Source: Aselliscus stoliczkanus
Lineage: Eukaryota > Chordata > Mammalia > Chiroptera > Hipposideridae
Assembly (NCBI GenBank): GCA_033961575.1
Contig: CM066735.1
Coordinates: 89,969,449-90,033,448, forward strand
DNA length: 64,000 nt
Direction: 5' to 3'
The notes under the pieces were generated by a model, which was not told where the DNA came from, did no database searches, and worked only from the letters and a program-made list of their open reading frames with translations. Shown here in pieces: positions 1 to 12,074 of this stretch. Position numbers and translations under genes: made by a program. The stretch's first letter is position 1, and each line of letters opens with the position of its first letter.

Positions 1-800
1 TGAATGCCACGGAGGGGTCACTCTTGGGCCACACGTGTGACTAAAAGGAAATGTTAAAAATGAAACAGCAGAAATAAGCCCCAGCCTCCGAGTCAGGCTC
101 AGCATGTGAAATGTTCGCCAGAATTGTATCCAACTTAGCCTTCCCCTGAGTGAACTTACCAGTTTCTCAATATAAATAGATCATCCCAAATTGCCCTCGT
201 CTGTGAAGGATTGCTAAAATCTTATTTAGTTCACAAAAAATACTCTTTCTGGCCTACAGAACTTTAATTCTCAGGTATTTATTTCTCTGGAGAATCATTT
301 GGGAAAGAAATAAAACCCTCTTCACCATTCTCTGCATAGCTCACAGCCACATACTTGGATGTCTGACATGAACGGAGAGCCGAGTTTCTATTCCCGGGAA
401 TGCTTCAGCTAAGGAGTCAAAAAAGAAAACACAAGAAGTTCAAGAGATAACACACAACATTCCTGCCAGATCTGCACAATTCACTTCCCTCTGCCCTTCC
501 TTTTCCCTTTCTCTAACACCCACTCCCACAAAGTGCTTTTCCCTCCTTTTAATCAAAAAGACATCTGCTAGTGCCTGCTCAGGGAGAGTCTGGGCAGAGA
601 GGAAAGGCAGTGCCTAGAACAGAAAGCAGTGGAGAAGTCCAGCCTCCCTTAGCCACCTATGTATGACCAATTCTACCTTGGGGGAGGAAGATCAGATAGC
701 ATTTGAGATCTAGTGGGAAGAACGCCTCACATCCAAGAAATAATGAGAGGATGTACAAAGAAGTCCTGAGCCACATGCAATCCCTTCTAAATGTGATCAT
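1..800. other. Intron, no feature recognised
   Basis: I see no gene, repeat family or tandem array in this AT-moderate stretch. Confidence 0.5.
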
Positions 801-1000
801 TCATTTAAAAACATGTACTGAGTGTCCATTATGTTCCAGGCACTGTTGTAGGCACTGGGGGATGTAAGAGTGAATAAAGCAATGTTCTCAGCATCTAAAA
901 GTTTATTTTCTTCTTGGGGGAGGCAGACAATAAACAAATACATATACAATAAAACGCCAGATAATGGTAAGTGTTACTGAAGAAAAATCACGCAGTGGTC
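800..1000 (-). repeat. L2-like LINE 3' fragment
   Basis: The plus strand shows the reverse of the L2 3' end: ACTGAGTGTCCATTATG, then CCAGGCACTG, GGCACTGGGGGA and later GGCAGACAATAAAC. Old and diverged, boundaries approximate. Confidence 0.6.
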
Positions 1001-1191
1001 GGGGAGAGAGACGGAACAGGGGAAGAGGGTGTGTTATGCAGCGTGGGCAGGGAAGGCACGGGGAGACATTTGAGAAGAGAGCTGAGGAAGATGAAGGAGC
1101 AACTACCGGAAATCTGGGAGCAGAAAGTGTCTCATAGATTGGGGCAAAAGGGAGTCTCATCAGTTACAGCTAGAGTAACTATTTGTTAACT

Positions 1192-1241
1192 TATTCATTC
1201 ATTCATTCATTCATTCATTCATTCATTCATTTATTCATTCA
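1192..1241. repeat. (ATTC)n microsatellite
   Basis: About a dozen ATTC units with one TTTATTC interruption. The repeat motif equals the TGAATGAATG tail of L2 elements, and an L2-like fragment follows to about 1345, so it probably arose from an L2 tail. Confidence 0.9.
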
Positions 1242-1372
1242 ATAACTGTACTCGGATGTTTACAGGGAACCCTGTACCACACTGTACACACTGTACCTGG
1301 CCCTGTGATAGCTGCTGGAGGTGTGAAGAGTGAAGGAAGCAGACGGGTTTCTCATGCAGTCCCAGGCTAGAC

Positions 1373-1589
1373 CAGAGCTGGCAAGCTTTGCCCTAAAATG
1401 CCAGACAGTACATATTGTAGGCGCTGTGGGCATTTACAGTCTCTTTCGCAACTCCTGTGCCATTGCAGGGCCAAAGGAGGCAGTGAGATGTAAAGGAGGG
1501 GCATGGCTGGACTCCAATAGAACTTTCTTTACCAAAACAAGCTAGGGGGCAGGTCTGGCCCATAGGTTATATAGTTTGCTGACCTACTG
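1373..1589 (+). mobile_element. hAT-Charlie-like non-autonomous DNA transposon copy A
   Basis: Ends resemble the terminal inverted repeats CAGRGGTCGGCAAACT and AGTTTGCTGACC. Internal landmarks include CTTTCGCAACTCCTGTGCC and CCAATAGAACTTTCTTTACC. It is one of five copies of the same ancient family in the window. Confidence 0.75.
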
Positions 1590-1941
1590 TACCCTACAAT
1601 ATGTCCTTGACTATTAAGAAGTTTTCTGTATAATAAACCCAAACTAGGGAAGAAGGTGAATTTAACAAAAATGAAAATGCTTAACACCTATTCTCTTCCA
1701 TGTTTTCTTTCTTTTTTTTTTCCATTTTATTTCAGTTATCAGGCAATACAGTAGATATCAACTGCTTTTTTTTTTTTCTGCCAAGCATCAAGGCCCCATA
1801 CCGCGCCCCCAGACACTTCCTTCCCCAAAATCCCCTTCCCCGCCCCTGTTAATGGTAGAGGGCAGTGTTTCTAGACCCCTGCTCTAGAGCTAGATGCAGA
1901 CTCTCCTCACCAAAATGCACATGGAATAATGGATCATTAGG

Positions 1942-2051
1942 GGGCCGGCCGAGTGGCGTGGTGGTTAAGCGCTGGCCTGGGAAGCCAGCGGCCCCGGTTC
2001 GGTCCCACATATGAGGGCCAGTGACACTGCCCTCAAAAAAAAAAAAAAAAA
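1942..2051 (+). mobile_element. Short tRNA-headed SINE
   Basis: Begins GGGCCGGCCGAGTGGCG, has an A-box-like GTGGCGTGGTGG and a B-box-like GGTTCGGTCCC, then the body GAGGGCCAGTGACACTGCCCTC and a poly-A tail. It is flanked by an 11-bp target-site duplication GGATCATTAGG at 1931-1941 and 2052-2062. Young: very close to the other short copies here. Confidence 0.93.
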
Positions 2052-2061
2052 GGATCATTAG

Positions 2062-2710
2062 GCCCCGAGGATGGGGGTAGGGGCAGTGGGCAGGGACATG
2101 CGACATGGGACCAGTGGATGCAGGAGAGGGAAGGGCAGTCAGAGAAAATCTTCCCAGGGAAAAGACTACTGAACTGAGGAGCAGTTAGCTAAGTGGACAT
2201 TCTAGGCTGAGGGGAAAATCTGAGTAAAGATCTTGAGGGCCTAGACTCAGGGATCTGAGGCTGTGGTATTTGAGAAGTGTTATAGAGATTGTGGGACGTT
2301 TTAATTCTCACAAGACCCCATAGTAAAGCTTGGCCTCCAAACCTGCCAGGCTGTAGTGACATCCACTGACAATACGCCAGAAGTGCATCCAACAAATGTG
2401 GGCGGATATTATCAAATGTTAGCGAGCTTGGACACATAAGATATTATAAATGCAGTGTATTCATTGCTCCAAAATCATACGAAGCAACATCTCAGATGAT
2501 TTTGGGGGGTGGAGAGGTGGGGAGTGCTGAGTTCTCCTTTCAAAATCCTTATTCTCCCTTAACAAGTATTCCAAGTTTCTCCCAAGTCACTGCATTTCTT
2601 GCTGCTCTTTTGGAGGGTAGCCTAGCCAAAAGGGGAACCTTACACATAGCTAAATCTAACTCACACTGAGCAGAAGAGGAAAGATGTGAAAATTCTGAAG
2701 ATTCTCTAAA
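2062..2710. other. Intron, no feature recognised
   Basis: No family that I recognise; no coding signal. Confidence 0.4.
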
Positions 2711-2711
2711 G

Positions 2712-2945
2712 AAAAGTTACTTGGGTTGGGAGGATGGGTAAAGGAGGGAAGGGATTAAGAAATACAAATTGGTGGTTACAAAATAGCATAGGGAATATAG
2801 TCAATAGTATTATAATAACTATATATAGTGTCAGGTGGGTACTAGATTTATCGGGGTGATCGCTTTGTAAGTTATATAAATATCTTATCACTGTGTTGTA
2901 CACCTGAAACTAATACAATATTGTATGTCAAGTGTAAAAAAAAAC
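2712..2945 (+). mobile_element. L1 3' end with poly-A
   Basis: Matches the 3' end of laurasiatherian L1: GGTGGTTACAAAATAGC, GTGGGTACTAGATTTATCGG, GTTGTACACCTGAAACTAAT, then a short A-run. It is 5'-truncated, as usual for L1 insertions, and has no open reading frame. Confidence 0.85.
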
Positions 2946-3339
2946 AAGTTAGCCACTGCCCTACCTAAGGTTCCTTGAGTGACATTGAAGGGTGTACTAG
3001 GGTACCAAGGGCAAAGGCCACCTTCCTACAAGGAGGGCTCCCATCCAATGAAAGGTCACAAGGGTCTAGATAGACAGAAAAGTCTATAGATAGCAACCAA
3101 GGGTTCTGATTTATTTACCCAAGACTTCCCTGAAAAAAACAACAACAAAATATAGCAGAAAAGTATCATCTCCCTAGAACTACAAATTTAAAATATCTAA
3201 GCCCTGTTATTTTTTTACATAGTTCATAAAATTCAAGTAAATTATACTTTGCACATCTTTGTAGGATTTCTTTTTCATGTTAAAGCTACAAAACACAAAA
3301 TAATACCTTAATGGGTAAGTTACAATTTTTTCCTGTTCT

Positions 3340-3535
3340 GACAACTGGAATATGTATTTATATTTACACATATCTTTTATGGAAAATTTCAAACATATCA
3401 AAAGTAGAAAAATGGTATAATGAACTCCATTCACTCAACACCCAACTTCAGTTATCAAATCATGGCCCATCTTGTGTCCCCCTATTTCCATCCATAAATA
3501 TTTCAAACTTTTTTCATAACTTTTTTTTTTTTTTT
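3340..3535 (-). mobile_element. L1M-type fragment
   Basis: The landmarks GGAAAATTTCAAACATATC, AAAGTAGAAAAATGGTATAA and CAGTTATCAAATCATGGCCC are typical of the antisense of old mammalian L1. Diverged. Confidence 0.65.
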
Positions 3536-3539
3536 AATC

Positions 3540-5188
3540 ACATCCTTGCTTCATTTTAGAGGAAGGCATTTTCTCCTTCAGGTAGATTTTAATAGGGAAG
3601 AAGGTCAAAGGTGAGACCCGATCTTCTAAAAGCCTGGGAAGGAAAATCAGAATGAAGGAGATAGTGGAGATGTCCACTTGACCTTGATACACTCAAAGCA
3701 GAGCCAGCTGTCCTGGGGGCACCCAGACATAAGCAGAAAGGTCAAGTTGCCCTAAGCAACCACTGAAATGAGGATGCTCCCCTCTTTTCCAAGTCCCTTC
3801 CACTTAACAAACAAGTCACTTTCCACAAGGGCTGGCGGCCCCTCCCTCCTCACCCCCAGCCCTAGCCATCCCCTTACCCCTTCCTGGCCATTTTCATTAC
3901 CTTGAGAAACATATGGCCTAACTTTGCACACATTTAGGGTTGGCCAGACCGTAAGCTGGAAAGGAATGCTGGACTCTAAGATATTTTCCTCATTAATTCA
4001 ACCGGATTCCCTGCCCAGCCTGTTTCCCCACTTACCCCAGAATTTTTTGACTAAATTCAGGAAATTGCACAATGATGGGTCAGCTCCAGGAACTGCCGTT
4101 TTTAATCACGCAGACTAATTTTGCTAACATGCACCTTAACTGCAGAGGTGCCCATGGTCGATTATGATTATCAGCTTTACCTTCTCACCCCAGGGCTCTC
4201 CCTGGTATCCACATTTATTTAAACACAGGGAAAGGTCAGGGGTTGTGGGACTTTCTTAGGAAGCATATGGACTTTTAAAAATAGTGAAAATTATGAAACA
4301 TAATTATTAAAAAGTGCTTTGAGAAAACTAACTTCAAAAGGAGGAATGCTTGTAGACGTGGGGTGGGTTCCCCCTCTGAGAACGATTTATAAATGGAAGA
4401 CTGAGGGCTTGACTGAGCAAGTTAAGATACACACACCCTGAGACACATGCATCTTGGGATCCCCATAAGGCCTACCCGGTGGTCCATTGAAAGATTCCCT
4501 ACCTCTGGGAGTATCCCTAGCCCTCTTTATGTGTCATGAGATCCATATCCAAATCCTCCACTATCAAGCACATATATCCAGAAGACTCAGATCCCTATCT
4601 CTAACCCAGACCTTCCTCCTAAGCATCAGATGTGTGTGTCCTCCTACCCACTAGACATCTCTCAGCCCCTCACATCGATCCTTTCTTAAAAAGGACACTC
4701 TAACTGGCCTTATAAGACTCCTTCTCCTTTGGTGCTGCCATCTCAGAGACTGGAATCACAACCCATCTAAGGGCCCATGTCCCAGTGAGGGAGGCAGACC
4801 CACCCATCTTTCTTGTTATGTATCTACCAAGGTCCACTTAGTCTACCAACTATTGCTCAAATCTATTCTCCCTTTGAATGATGCTTTGCAGACACTAGCT
4901 CATCTGGAAAACATAGGAAAATACAATATAACGCAGTAAAAAGTAATAGTACTATTAGAGTTAAAATAGTCCTTCTGGTTCTACAGATGTATCCTTACGC
5001 ATTCTTTCTTGCTAGGCACCAAAATATATCCAGTGAACAGGTCTGGTAACCTTAGGTCCTTACCACAAGGACATCATTTAAAGTCCTCTCCTTCCCATTC
5101 TAAGTACTACCCTGCTAAGACCCTGTCCCTAAAGTCCTCAAATATGATTTTTCAGTCATATTATAGGACATCTCCTTCTTCACCCCTT
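3540..5188. other. Unique intron containing several AGGTCA half-sites
   Basis: No repeat family recognised. Nuclear-receptor half-sites occur at 3602-3614 (direct repeat spaced by one, AGGTCA-A-AGGTGA), 3679-3687 (TCAAGGTCA on the minus strand), 3739-3744 and 4233-4238. Function is unproven. Confidence 0.35.
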
Positions 5189-5202
5189 AAGACATACACA
5201 CA

Positions 5203-5629
5203 GGGCCGGCCGAGTGGTGCATTGGTTAAGCGCTGGTTTTGGGATGCCAGCGGCCCCGGTTCGGATCCCACATGAGGGCCAGTGACACTGCCCTCTACAG
5301 CTAACAACAGCTCCACCTGGAGCTGGGCTGTGCGAGCCCCGGTGATGGTGTGGGCTGCAGCCCCTGCTGCAGTGGGCTGCCATAGGCTACAGTGAGTGGC
5401 CCGCAGCCAGCGTGAGCGGCTGGCAGCCAAGCGTGAGCTGCCAATAGCCGCGGTGAGCGACATCCAGAGGCCAGCGACCCATCTGCCTCATCCGGGAAGA
5501 GCAATGACGATACCAACAGTGAAGCAACATCCTCCGCAACTAAAACTGAAGAACAAGAAGACGGCAACTTGTCTGTTCCCCTTCCCCGATTCCCCAACGC
5601 TGTTCCCCTCCACCAATTCCCCAATAAAA

Positions 5630-5660
<31 letters not shown>
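5203..5660 (+). mobile_element. Long tRNA-headed SINE (about 435 bp body), copy 1
   Basis: Has the same head as the short SINE (GGGCCGGCCGAGTGG ... CCGGTTCGGATCCCAC) and the same ACACTGCCCTC junction. A GC-rich middle follows with repeated CAGC/GAGC motifs, then a tail CCAATTCCCCAATAAAATC and poly-A. The 14-bp target-site duplication AAGACATACACACA lies at 5189-5202 and 5661-5674. It is roughly 97% identical by eye to the copy at 6358, so recently active. Confidence 0.95.
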
Positions 5661-5663
<3 letters not shown>

Positions 5664-5915
5664 ACATACACACATTTACTCCCTTTCCTTGAGGCTCCAG
5701 GAAATTGCAGGACAGTAAGACAGCTTCGAGAAGTGCCATTTTCAACAGTGTAGGCAGCTGCTACTGCCAAGTACCTTAACTGTAAAGGGGTCCTCTCTCT
5801 CTCGACCTACATTTATTTAAGCAGCAAGTGTCCCCAGACTAATCTCATCTTTGGGTATTATGAGAGAGTATTCCCTCTTTATGCTTGGGATGTTTCCAAT
5901 ATAAAGAAATGACTG

Positions 5916-6032
5916 GGGCTGGCCGAGTGGAGTGGTAGTTAAGCGCTGGCTTGGGAAGCCAGCGGCCCCGGTTCGGGTCCCACATATGAGGGCCAGTGAC
6001 ACTGCCATCAAAAAAAAAGAAAAAGAAAAAGA
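5916..6032 (+). mobile_element. Short tRNA-headed SINE
   Basis: GGGCTGGCCGAGTGGAGTGG head, CCGGTTCGGGTCCCAC B-box region, GACACTGCC end and an A-rich tail with G interruptions. Target-site duplication AAATGACTG at 5907-5915 and 6033-6041. Confidence 0.93.
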
Positions 6033-6357
6033 AAATGACTGAACATGTTTCCTGAATGGCAACTTATTGAATTTTACAGTTGGAAGGGACCTTAGTGACC
6101 CTCTACAATCAGTCTATGAGGAGTCTTGGAGATAGACTAGATCAGAAGAGCAGGATGAGAGCATTGGATTTAAAGCTTAATTCTATGGCTTAGTAGTTGA
6201 GTAAATTTGGGCAATTTACCTGGTCACTCTCAGTGTTTGCTGCCATGACTATTACGGAGTGGTAATAATCTAACAGAAGTGTTAAAAAGATCCAGCATTC
6301 AATAAATGGCAGCAAACTTTCCTCTTTTACCCCTCAAACAATTTAAAGCATTCATCT

Positions 6358-6800
6358 GGCCGGCCGAGTGGCGCATTGGTTAAGCGCTGGTTTTGGGATG
6401 CCAGCGGCCCCGGTTCGGATCCCATATGAGGGCCAGTGACACTGCCCTCTACAGCTAACAACAGCTCCACCTGGAGCTGGGCTGTGCGAGCCCCGGTGAT
6501 GGTGTGGGCTGCAGCCCCTGCTGCAGTGGGCTGCCATGGGCTGCAGCGAGTGGCCTGCAGCCAGCGTGAGCGGCTGGCAGCCAAGAGTGAGCTGCCAATA
6601 GCCGCGGTGAGCGACATCCAGAGGCCAGCGACCGATCTGCCTCATGCGGGAAGAGCGCAATGATGATACCAACAGTGAAGCAACATCCTCCGCAATTAAA
6701 CTGAAGAACAAGAAGACAGCAACTTGTCTGTTCCCCTTCCCCGATTCCCCAACACTGTTCCCCTCCGCCAATTCCCCAATAAAATCTTAAAAAAAAAAAG
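6358..6800 (+). mobile_element. Long tRNA-headed SINE, copy 2 (left part of a two-unit chimera)
   Basis: Same element as 5203-5660, with about 14 substitutions and a few small gaps over about 435 bp. It has the CCAATAAAATCTT tail and a short A-run but no target-site repeat directly after that A-run. The matching duplication TAAAGCATTCATCT (6344-6357) recurs only at 6951-6964, after a second SINE piece. Confidence 0.95.
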
Positions 6801-6950
6801 AGTGTGAGCTGAGCTCTGAGCAACAGCAGTTCGATGCCCAGCCTGAGTTGAGCTGCCGCTGAGCTGCTGCTGAGCTGCCAACAGGTGGTGGGATGGCTCA
6901 GCTAAAACAAACAAACAAACAAAAACAAATAAACAAACAAACAAAAAAAA
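6800..6950 (+). mobile_element. 5'-truncated multi-unit SINE piece joined to the preceding SINE
   Basis: Starts at GAGTGTGAGCTGAGCTC, matching the inside of the SINE at 40126-40276 (GAGCAACAGCAGTTCGATGC, CAGGTGGTGGGATGGCTCAG). It ends in an AAAC-rich tail. It lies between the A-run of the long SINE and the shared right target-site duplication. Confidence 0.9.
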
Positions 6951-6964
6951 TAAAGCATTCATCT

Positions 6965-8985
6965 CCCTACATCTGATTTTCTCCATCCTATGAATTTCCA
7001 GTGTTATATCTCATAGAAGACAGCTTGTTGTTTTCATGCTCTCCTGGTCAACCTGCTTTGGATAATGTCCAGTTCTAGATTACGTCCCTTTTAAAATGAG
7101 GTGCTCAGAAATAAAACCAACCAACCAACCAACCAAACAAAAAACAATGATGATCCAACATGTGCTCTGACCAGCCACAAACACATAGAGTTATGGGGGT
7201 CTTTCATGATCTGATTAACCAAGGATCTTAAGAGGGGATGCATGTTACTCCGAGCTGGTTCATAGCGAGCCTGTGGCTACGAGAGCCTCAGCTCTGGTCT
7301 TCCCCAGCCTGTCTTTCCATTACTGACTTGGCCGACTCTGAATCAGGACTCAAAATTTATCTCTGTTAAATAGCATCTTGTTTTCACTGGCTCATGATTT
7401 GTTGGTTTGTTTGTTTTTTTTGAGACTTCTGTAAACTTCAGATCTTCTGAAGTTCTTATACTGCCAGATTCATATCTAGGACCAATATGCGGAGAGCCCT
7501 TAAGTCTCTAAATGTCCTGAGGTCTGATAGCTCTTCAGCTTCCTTTGTTCCACAGCTGTCCCCTAGGTGTCCCCACCAAAGAGCACAGCATCAAAGGGTC
7601 AGCTCCTGAAGTGTGCTTGTTGGGTGACCAGGTTTTGACAGTGTCTCATACATGCCAGATCATCCCACTGAGCAGCAAGCCATCATTGAGGAATTCATAA
7701 TTACTAACTTAGATTTTGACGTGCCTGGAATTGCTTAGGAGTCACAAATATAAAAAGCACAACTTACTTCTCCAGGTGAGTCAGGCCTCTTAAAAAAGAA
7801 AACAACAACAAAGTAATCATAATCAGGTAAGTATTAGGCTCTAAATATAGAGTCAAAGGTCCTCAAAATTAGATATCGTGTGACTTAACCTGAAACATCC
7901 ATAATGTCAGCTGCTGCGACAATGGATATTGGAAAAATATTTAGAACTAAAATATGGTATTTCTCCAGAGGATGTATATCAAAAATGGGGAGAAAGCCGC
8001 AATTACTAGAGAAACTCAATAAATAACCCGGCAACCTGTCACTTTTCTCCAGGTGCACCAATAACAAATATTAAAGGATCCAAATCTTGCTGTTTCCGCC
8101 CAAGAATTTTTTTTTTTTTTTTGGTCAAGTCTGGCAACGTTCCATTCAGCTCACCAGCATGAAAAAACACCCTATGTGATATATTCAAAGAATTCGAATG
8201 TATTTCACATTTAAAGGAATGGGCTTATCTAAGACTTTCCCTTGGCACTGCCTTAAAATCAGGGGACTATGAATGCTGGTCCTCCTGTATTATGCATTAT
8301 ATAATTGCTGTGTTTTATTAGAAATATGATCTATTATAACCTTGAATAGAGTACATTAAATGACATTGAAAATTAGATTATTCTGATTATTAGAGAAGTG
8401 AGAAATGTGCTAAACATTTGTAAGACTGATAATCAATCAGGGTATCCATTTGAGTGTAATAAAAATCAATCTGGAGCCAGTGTGTTTAAATCTAATTTTT
8501 TAAGCATGACATTTTCCTCAGAGTTTCTTTCTAAAATGTCACCATCTTCTACAATGGTGATTGATTCTGTCTCTAGGGAGAAGCACTCACTCCAATTACT
8601 TCATCCACTGCACACAAACCATAGTCCACTTCAAAAAAAAAAAAAAGCCAAATGAAATGAATCACAGCAATAACAATATATTCTGGAGGGTTGGGGGGGG
8701 GCAGTTTACAGATTTACATCACTCAAGCTAGAAAATCACTCATTTTCCACCCCCCCAGCTCAAACAGATAAAATATGCTACTTAGATCATAATGTGGCCC
8801 CTTACTTTCTTCCAACAAGAAATGAGGCATTTTCATACTGGGTTTTTACTTCAACTGAGAAAAAAAGGGAAAAGGCATTGGCTTATGTAAGAACATTATT
8901 CCCTTCACATCTTTTCAGAGAAAGGAAAAAAAGCAATAGTAAAATGACAACTTACCCTTCCTTCCATCCATCCACTCTCTAACTT
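6965..8985. other. Unique intron with small tracts
   Basis: No gene seen. It contains an (ACCA)n-like tract near 7119-7138, a small inverted repeat (AACTTCAG/CTGAAGTT, 7434-7454), poly-T at 8107-8122 and a G9 run near 8694-8702. Confidence 0.4.
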
Positions 8986-8990
8986 TTGTC

Positions 8991-9110
8991 TTTCTTCCTT
9001 CCCTCCTTCCCTCCTTCCTTCCTTCCTTCCTTCCTTCCTTCCTTCCATCCATCTACCCATCCATCCATCCATCCATCCATCCATCCATCCATCCATCCAT
9101 CCATCCATCC
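8991..9110. repeat. (TTCC)n followed by (ATCC)n microsatellite
   Basis: A homopyrimidine TTCC tract to about 9045 changes to ATCC units to about 9110. Read antisense it gives a Met-Asp-Gly-Trp repeat that is not a protein. Confidence 0.95.
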
Positions 9111-9115
9111 CTTTA

Positions 9116-10420
9116 TCCCTTCAATCAACAAACAATTATTGAACTCCAATTGATGTCAAAAAACTGGCCATCTTGGGGTTCTTTTTTTCTCTTGAGTATA
9201 TTAAAATGTGCACAAGGTCAGAAGGATAGCTAATGAAGTTATATCCAAGGGGAACTTATTAAACTTATCCTATATGTAGAGGGCTCATTAGGTTGGCACA
9301 AATAGGAATGACTGTCTACTAATTCAGCTTGGCCCCGTTAAATTGGCAATTGTGGCTATTTACTTTATGGAATTTGGTATTTTCCTGGCAATGGTAGGAA
9401 AGGAGGAAGATGACATTTATTGAATATCTTCCATGACCAAGAACTTGATATCATTACTCATTAAATCCTCAATGGTAGGAGGGCACCTCTGTGTCCTTGG
9501 CCTTGGGTTTCTAGGTACAGGTGTTTCAGTAGCGTGACACTCAAACTTTTTCCTCACCTTGTTTTCCCATTTCCCCAGGGAGAAGGAGTCTGAGGTGTCT
9601 GAGGTGAGTCTGAGGGAAGGCACTGAGTGCTCTGTATGTACTCCAGCCCTTCTCTCCATCTGCCTGCCTGCAGGAAAGCACACAAGGGCCTGATCTCCAT
9701 AATGTGGAAGCCCCTAGGCTCTGCTCCAGGAGGGGGTTTTCAGGAATTGGCACTGTCTGTAACAGGGCAGGTAAGTTGATCTGATTCAGGGGGGAAGTTT
9801 AGGAAGCCAATTAGAGTCGTACATGTAAGTTGCATCTTCCAATAAGCAAATGGCTATATAAATTAATTCATATCTGTAGGGAGGAGCATTATGCTGCCAT
9901 TAGAAATCATCTTTTTGAAGACTATTTAATGACTTGGCAGAAAGCATCACCATGTTCAATTCAACTAAAAAAGGAGGTCAGAAGTAATTGAACACACATA
10001 TCTCTATAAGCACAGAAAAAAGAGCAGAATAAAATAAATCATAATATTACTAGGTTTTATATTGAAGACATGAGATTAATCGTGATTTATATTTTCTTTA
10101 TAAATTTCAGTGCTTTTCAAATTGTCTGCAGCAAGCCTGTGTTGCTTCAAAATTATTTTTAAAAATGTAGTGGTTTTGTGTGTTTTTTTCCTGTCAAAAA
10201 AAGTAGCTTTTTTAAAGTACTGGTAAGGTTCTCAGAGTATAAGGTGACTTTTGGAAACTGTTATAGTTGCTGGCACTTTGAACTTCTGATTCCTACGGCA
10301 ACTTCTCAGCTGGGTCTGGATTCATGAGGGAAAGAGGTCAGTGATCCCTAGAAACCTCCACTGTCGCCACTGCCACCATCACTGCACCTCTCTCACCTGG
10401 TCAGTGCAACCATCTCTCAC
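9116..10420. other. Intron, no feature recognised
   Basis: No repeat family or gene that I can support. Confidence 0.4.
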
Positions 10421-11035
10421 CTGGTTAAATTCTGTAGTCTCCCAACAGCTCTCTCTGCTGTTGCCCTTACCTCCTCTATGATCTAGTCTCAACATAAGTC
10501 AGCTCAAGCCTATGAAAACCAAAGTATGTCACCCTTCTGCCCCAAACACTTGATAGCTTCTCATCAAACTTGGAATAGAGCTGAAGTCTGTACTAAGCCG
10601 CCTATGGCCTCTCTGATTCCATCTCCTGTCTTTTACCCATTTGTTTCATCTCCACTTGTCACATGGGCTTCTGCGGCAGTCCTCAAACACACTGGGGAAT
10701 GAGTGCTCTCACCTCAGGGCCTTTGCACTGGCTGTTCCCTCTGACTAGAGCACTCTCCTCCAAGATATCCCCACGGCTCCCTCTCTCACCTCTTTCATGC
10801 CTCCTTCATGCCTCAGATGGCATCTTCTCATGAGGCTTTCCCTTGACTACTTCATCAGAAATTGCAACCCCTACCTCCAATAATCCGATTCCCCTTCCTG
10901 TTTTTGTCTTCCTGTTTGTCTCTTTTATTATCATTCTCCCCACTAGAATGTAAGCTCCTGGAGAGCAGGGATTCTTCACTTGCTATCACCAGCAGCCTGT
11001 GCAGTGTTGGTCCTTGACACAAAGGCTGATGAATG
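10420..11035 (+). repeat. L2 LINE 3' fragment
   Basis: Characteristic L2 text: CAGGGCCTTTGCACTGGCTG, CTCACCTCTTTCATGCC, then CACTAGAATGTAAGCTCCTG and GAGCAGGGATT. Ancient and non-coding. Confidence 0.8.
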
Positions 11036-12070
11036 CTATGGAAGGGGAGGCTGAGGGTTGGGCAGGGGTGAGAGGCATAGCTTTGTGTCTGGGACCTTCG
11101 AGGAGCTGCAGCTGAGGGGCAGGTGGCAGAGAGACATCCTGTCTAATCTCGAAAGCTCTGATCCTGAGGCTTCCCAGCTACTCAGAATGCCGCCAACCAT
11201 GTGCCCAGGGCGTGTACAGAGGGGTCGAGAATGAAGGGCATGTGAACACTGGATCACTGGCTGGGCCTGTGGGAATGGTCCAGTCCAAGTCACCCCACAT
11301 TAAACAATCTTAACCCAGGTTCTCGTGTGGCTTCTGCCTTGAGAGAGAACACAAAAGCAAACCACAGCAGGCTGAGGGGCCTGACCCAGGCAGACGCCTG
11401 AGCCACTCAGGGTGCCTTTGCTAGGTGAAGGGTTACAAAGCAGACAAAAGAAAGTGTCCTCACATTTTAGGAGAGCCCATCACTGCCATCTTTTTTCAGA
11501 GTCAAAGCTATGCCAGCTGGGAAATGTTGAGAGAATTGAACAAAATTCCCAAAGCTCTTATATCCTATTTCTTGAAACCAATAGCTCAGGTGAATTTCAA
11601 ACAACTATGACAACAATAGATACTGCTATCAGCTTCTGCTTGGACAAAAATCTAAATATTCCAGGGACAGGTAGGCCATAAAGAAAGGTGGAGGGCAATG
11701 GTCAGGGAAGGCATCAACCCCTTGGAGATTCTGTCTGAAATGTGAATTTACTAAAGCAGCACTTTGGAGATGATCATGTCAAACAAGTCAGGCAAGTAAC
11801 TTCCTCTGCTTCCCAAATTCCAGAAATGCTGTTTATACAGTGAACCAGCAGAAAGAACAAGAGGACAGGGCTCCTTTGGTGTTCACTTGAACATCGGTGT
11901 GAGTGCCACAGGGGCATAAGTCATGAGATGAAGTAACTTAAATCTTCTGGATAACAAGTGGTTTTCGGTGAAGACAGCTGCTAAACCTACTGTCCTAGCT
12001 TCTTCATGCAATATAAGAACTTTCTGAGTGCCACAGAAAAAGCTACTTTCTTTTGAAAGAAGAAAAAAAA
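11036..12070. other. Intron, no feature recognised
   Basis: Only short frames without similarity to known domains. Confidence 0.4.
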
Positions 12071-12074
12071 GGAC

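Noticed and set aside
5161..6823. Long frames of about 95-140 codons on the minus strand at 5161-5463 and 6327-6823, similar to each other
   Set aside because: They are the antisense of the two long SINE copies. The similarity reflects recent SINE duplication, and the overlapping frames differ in indels with no start or coding context.
8905..9108. Met-Asp-Gly-Trp repeat protein
   Set aside because: Translation of the (ATCC)n/(TTCC)n microsatellite.
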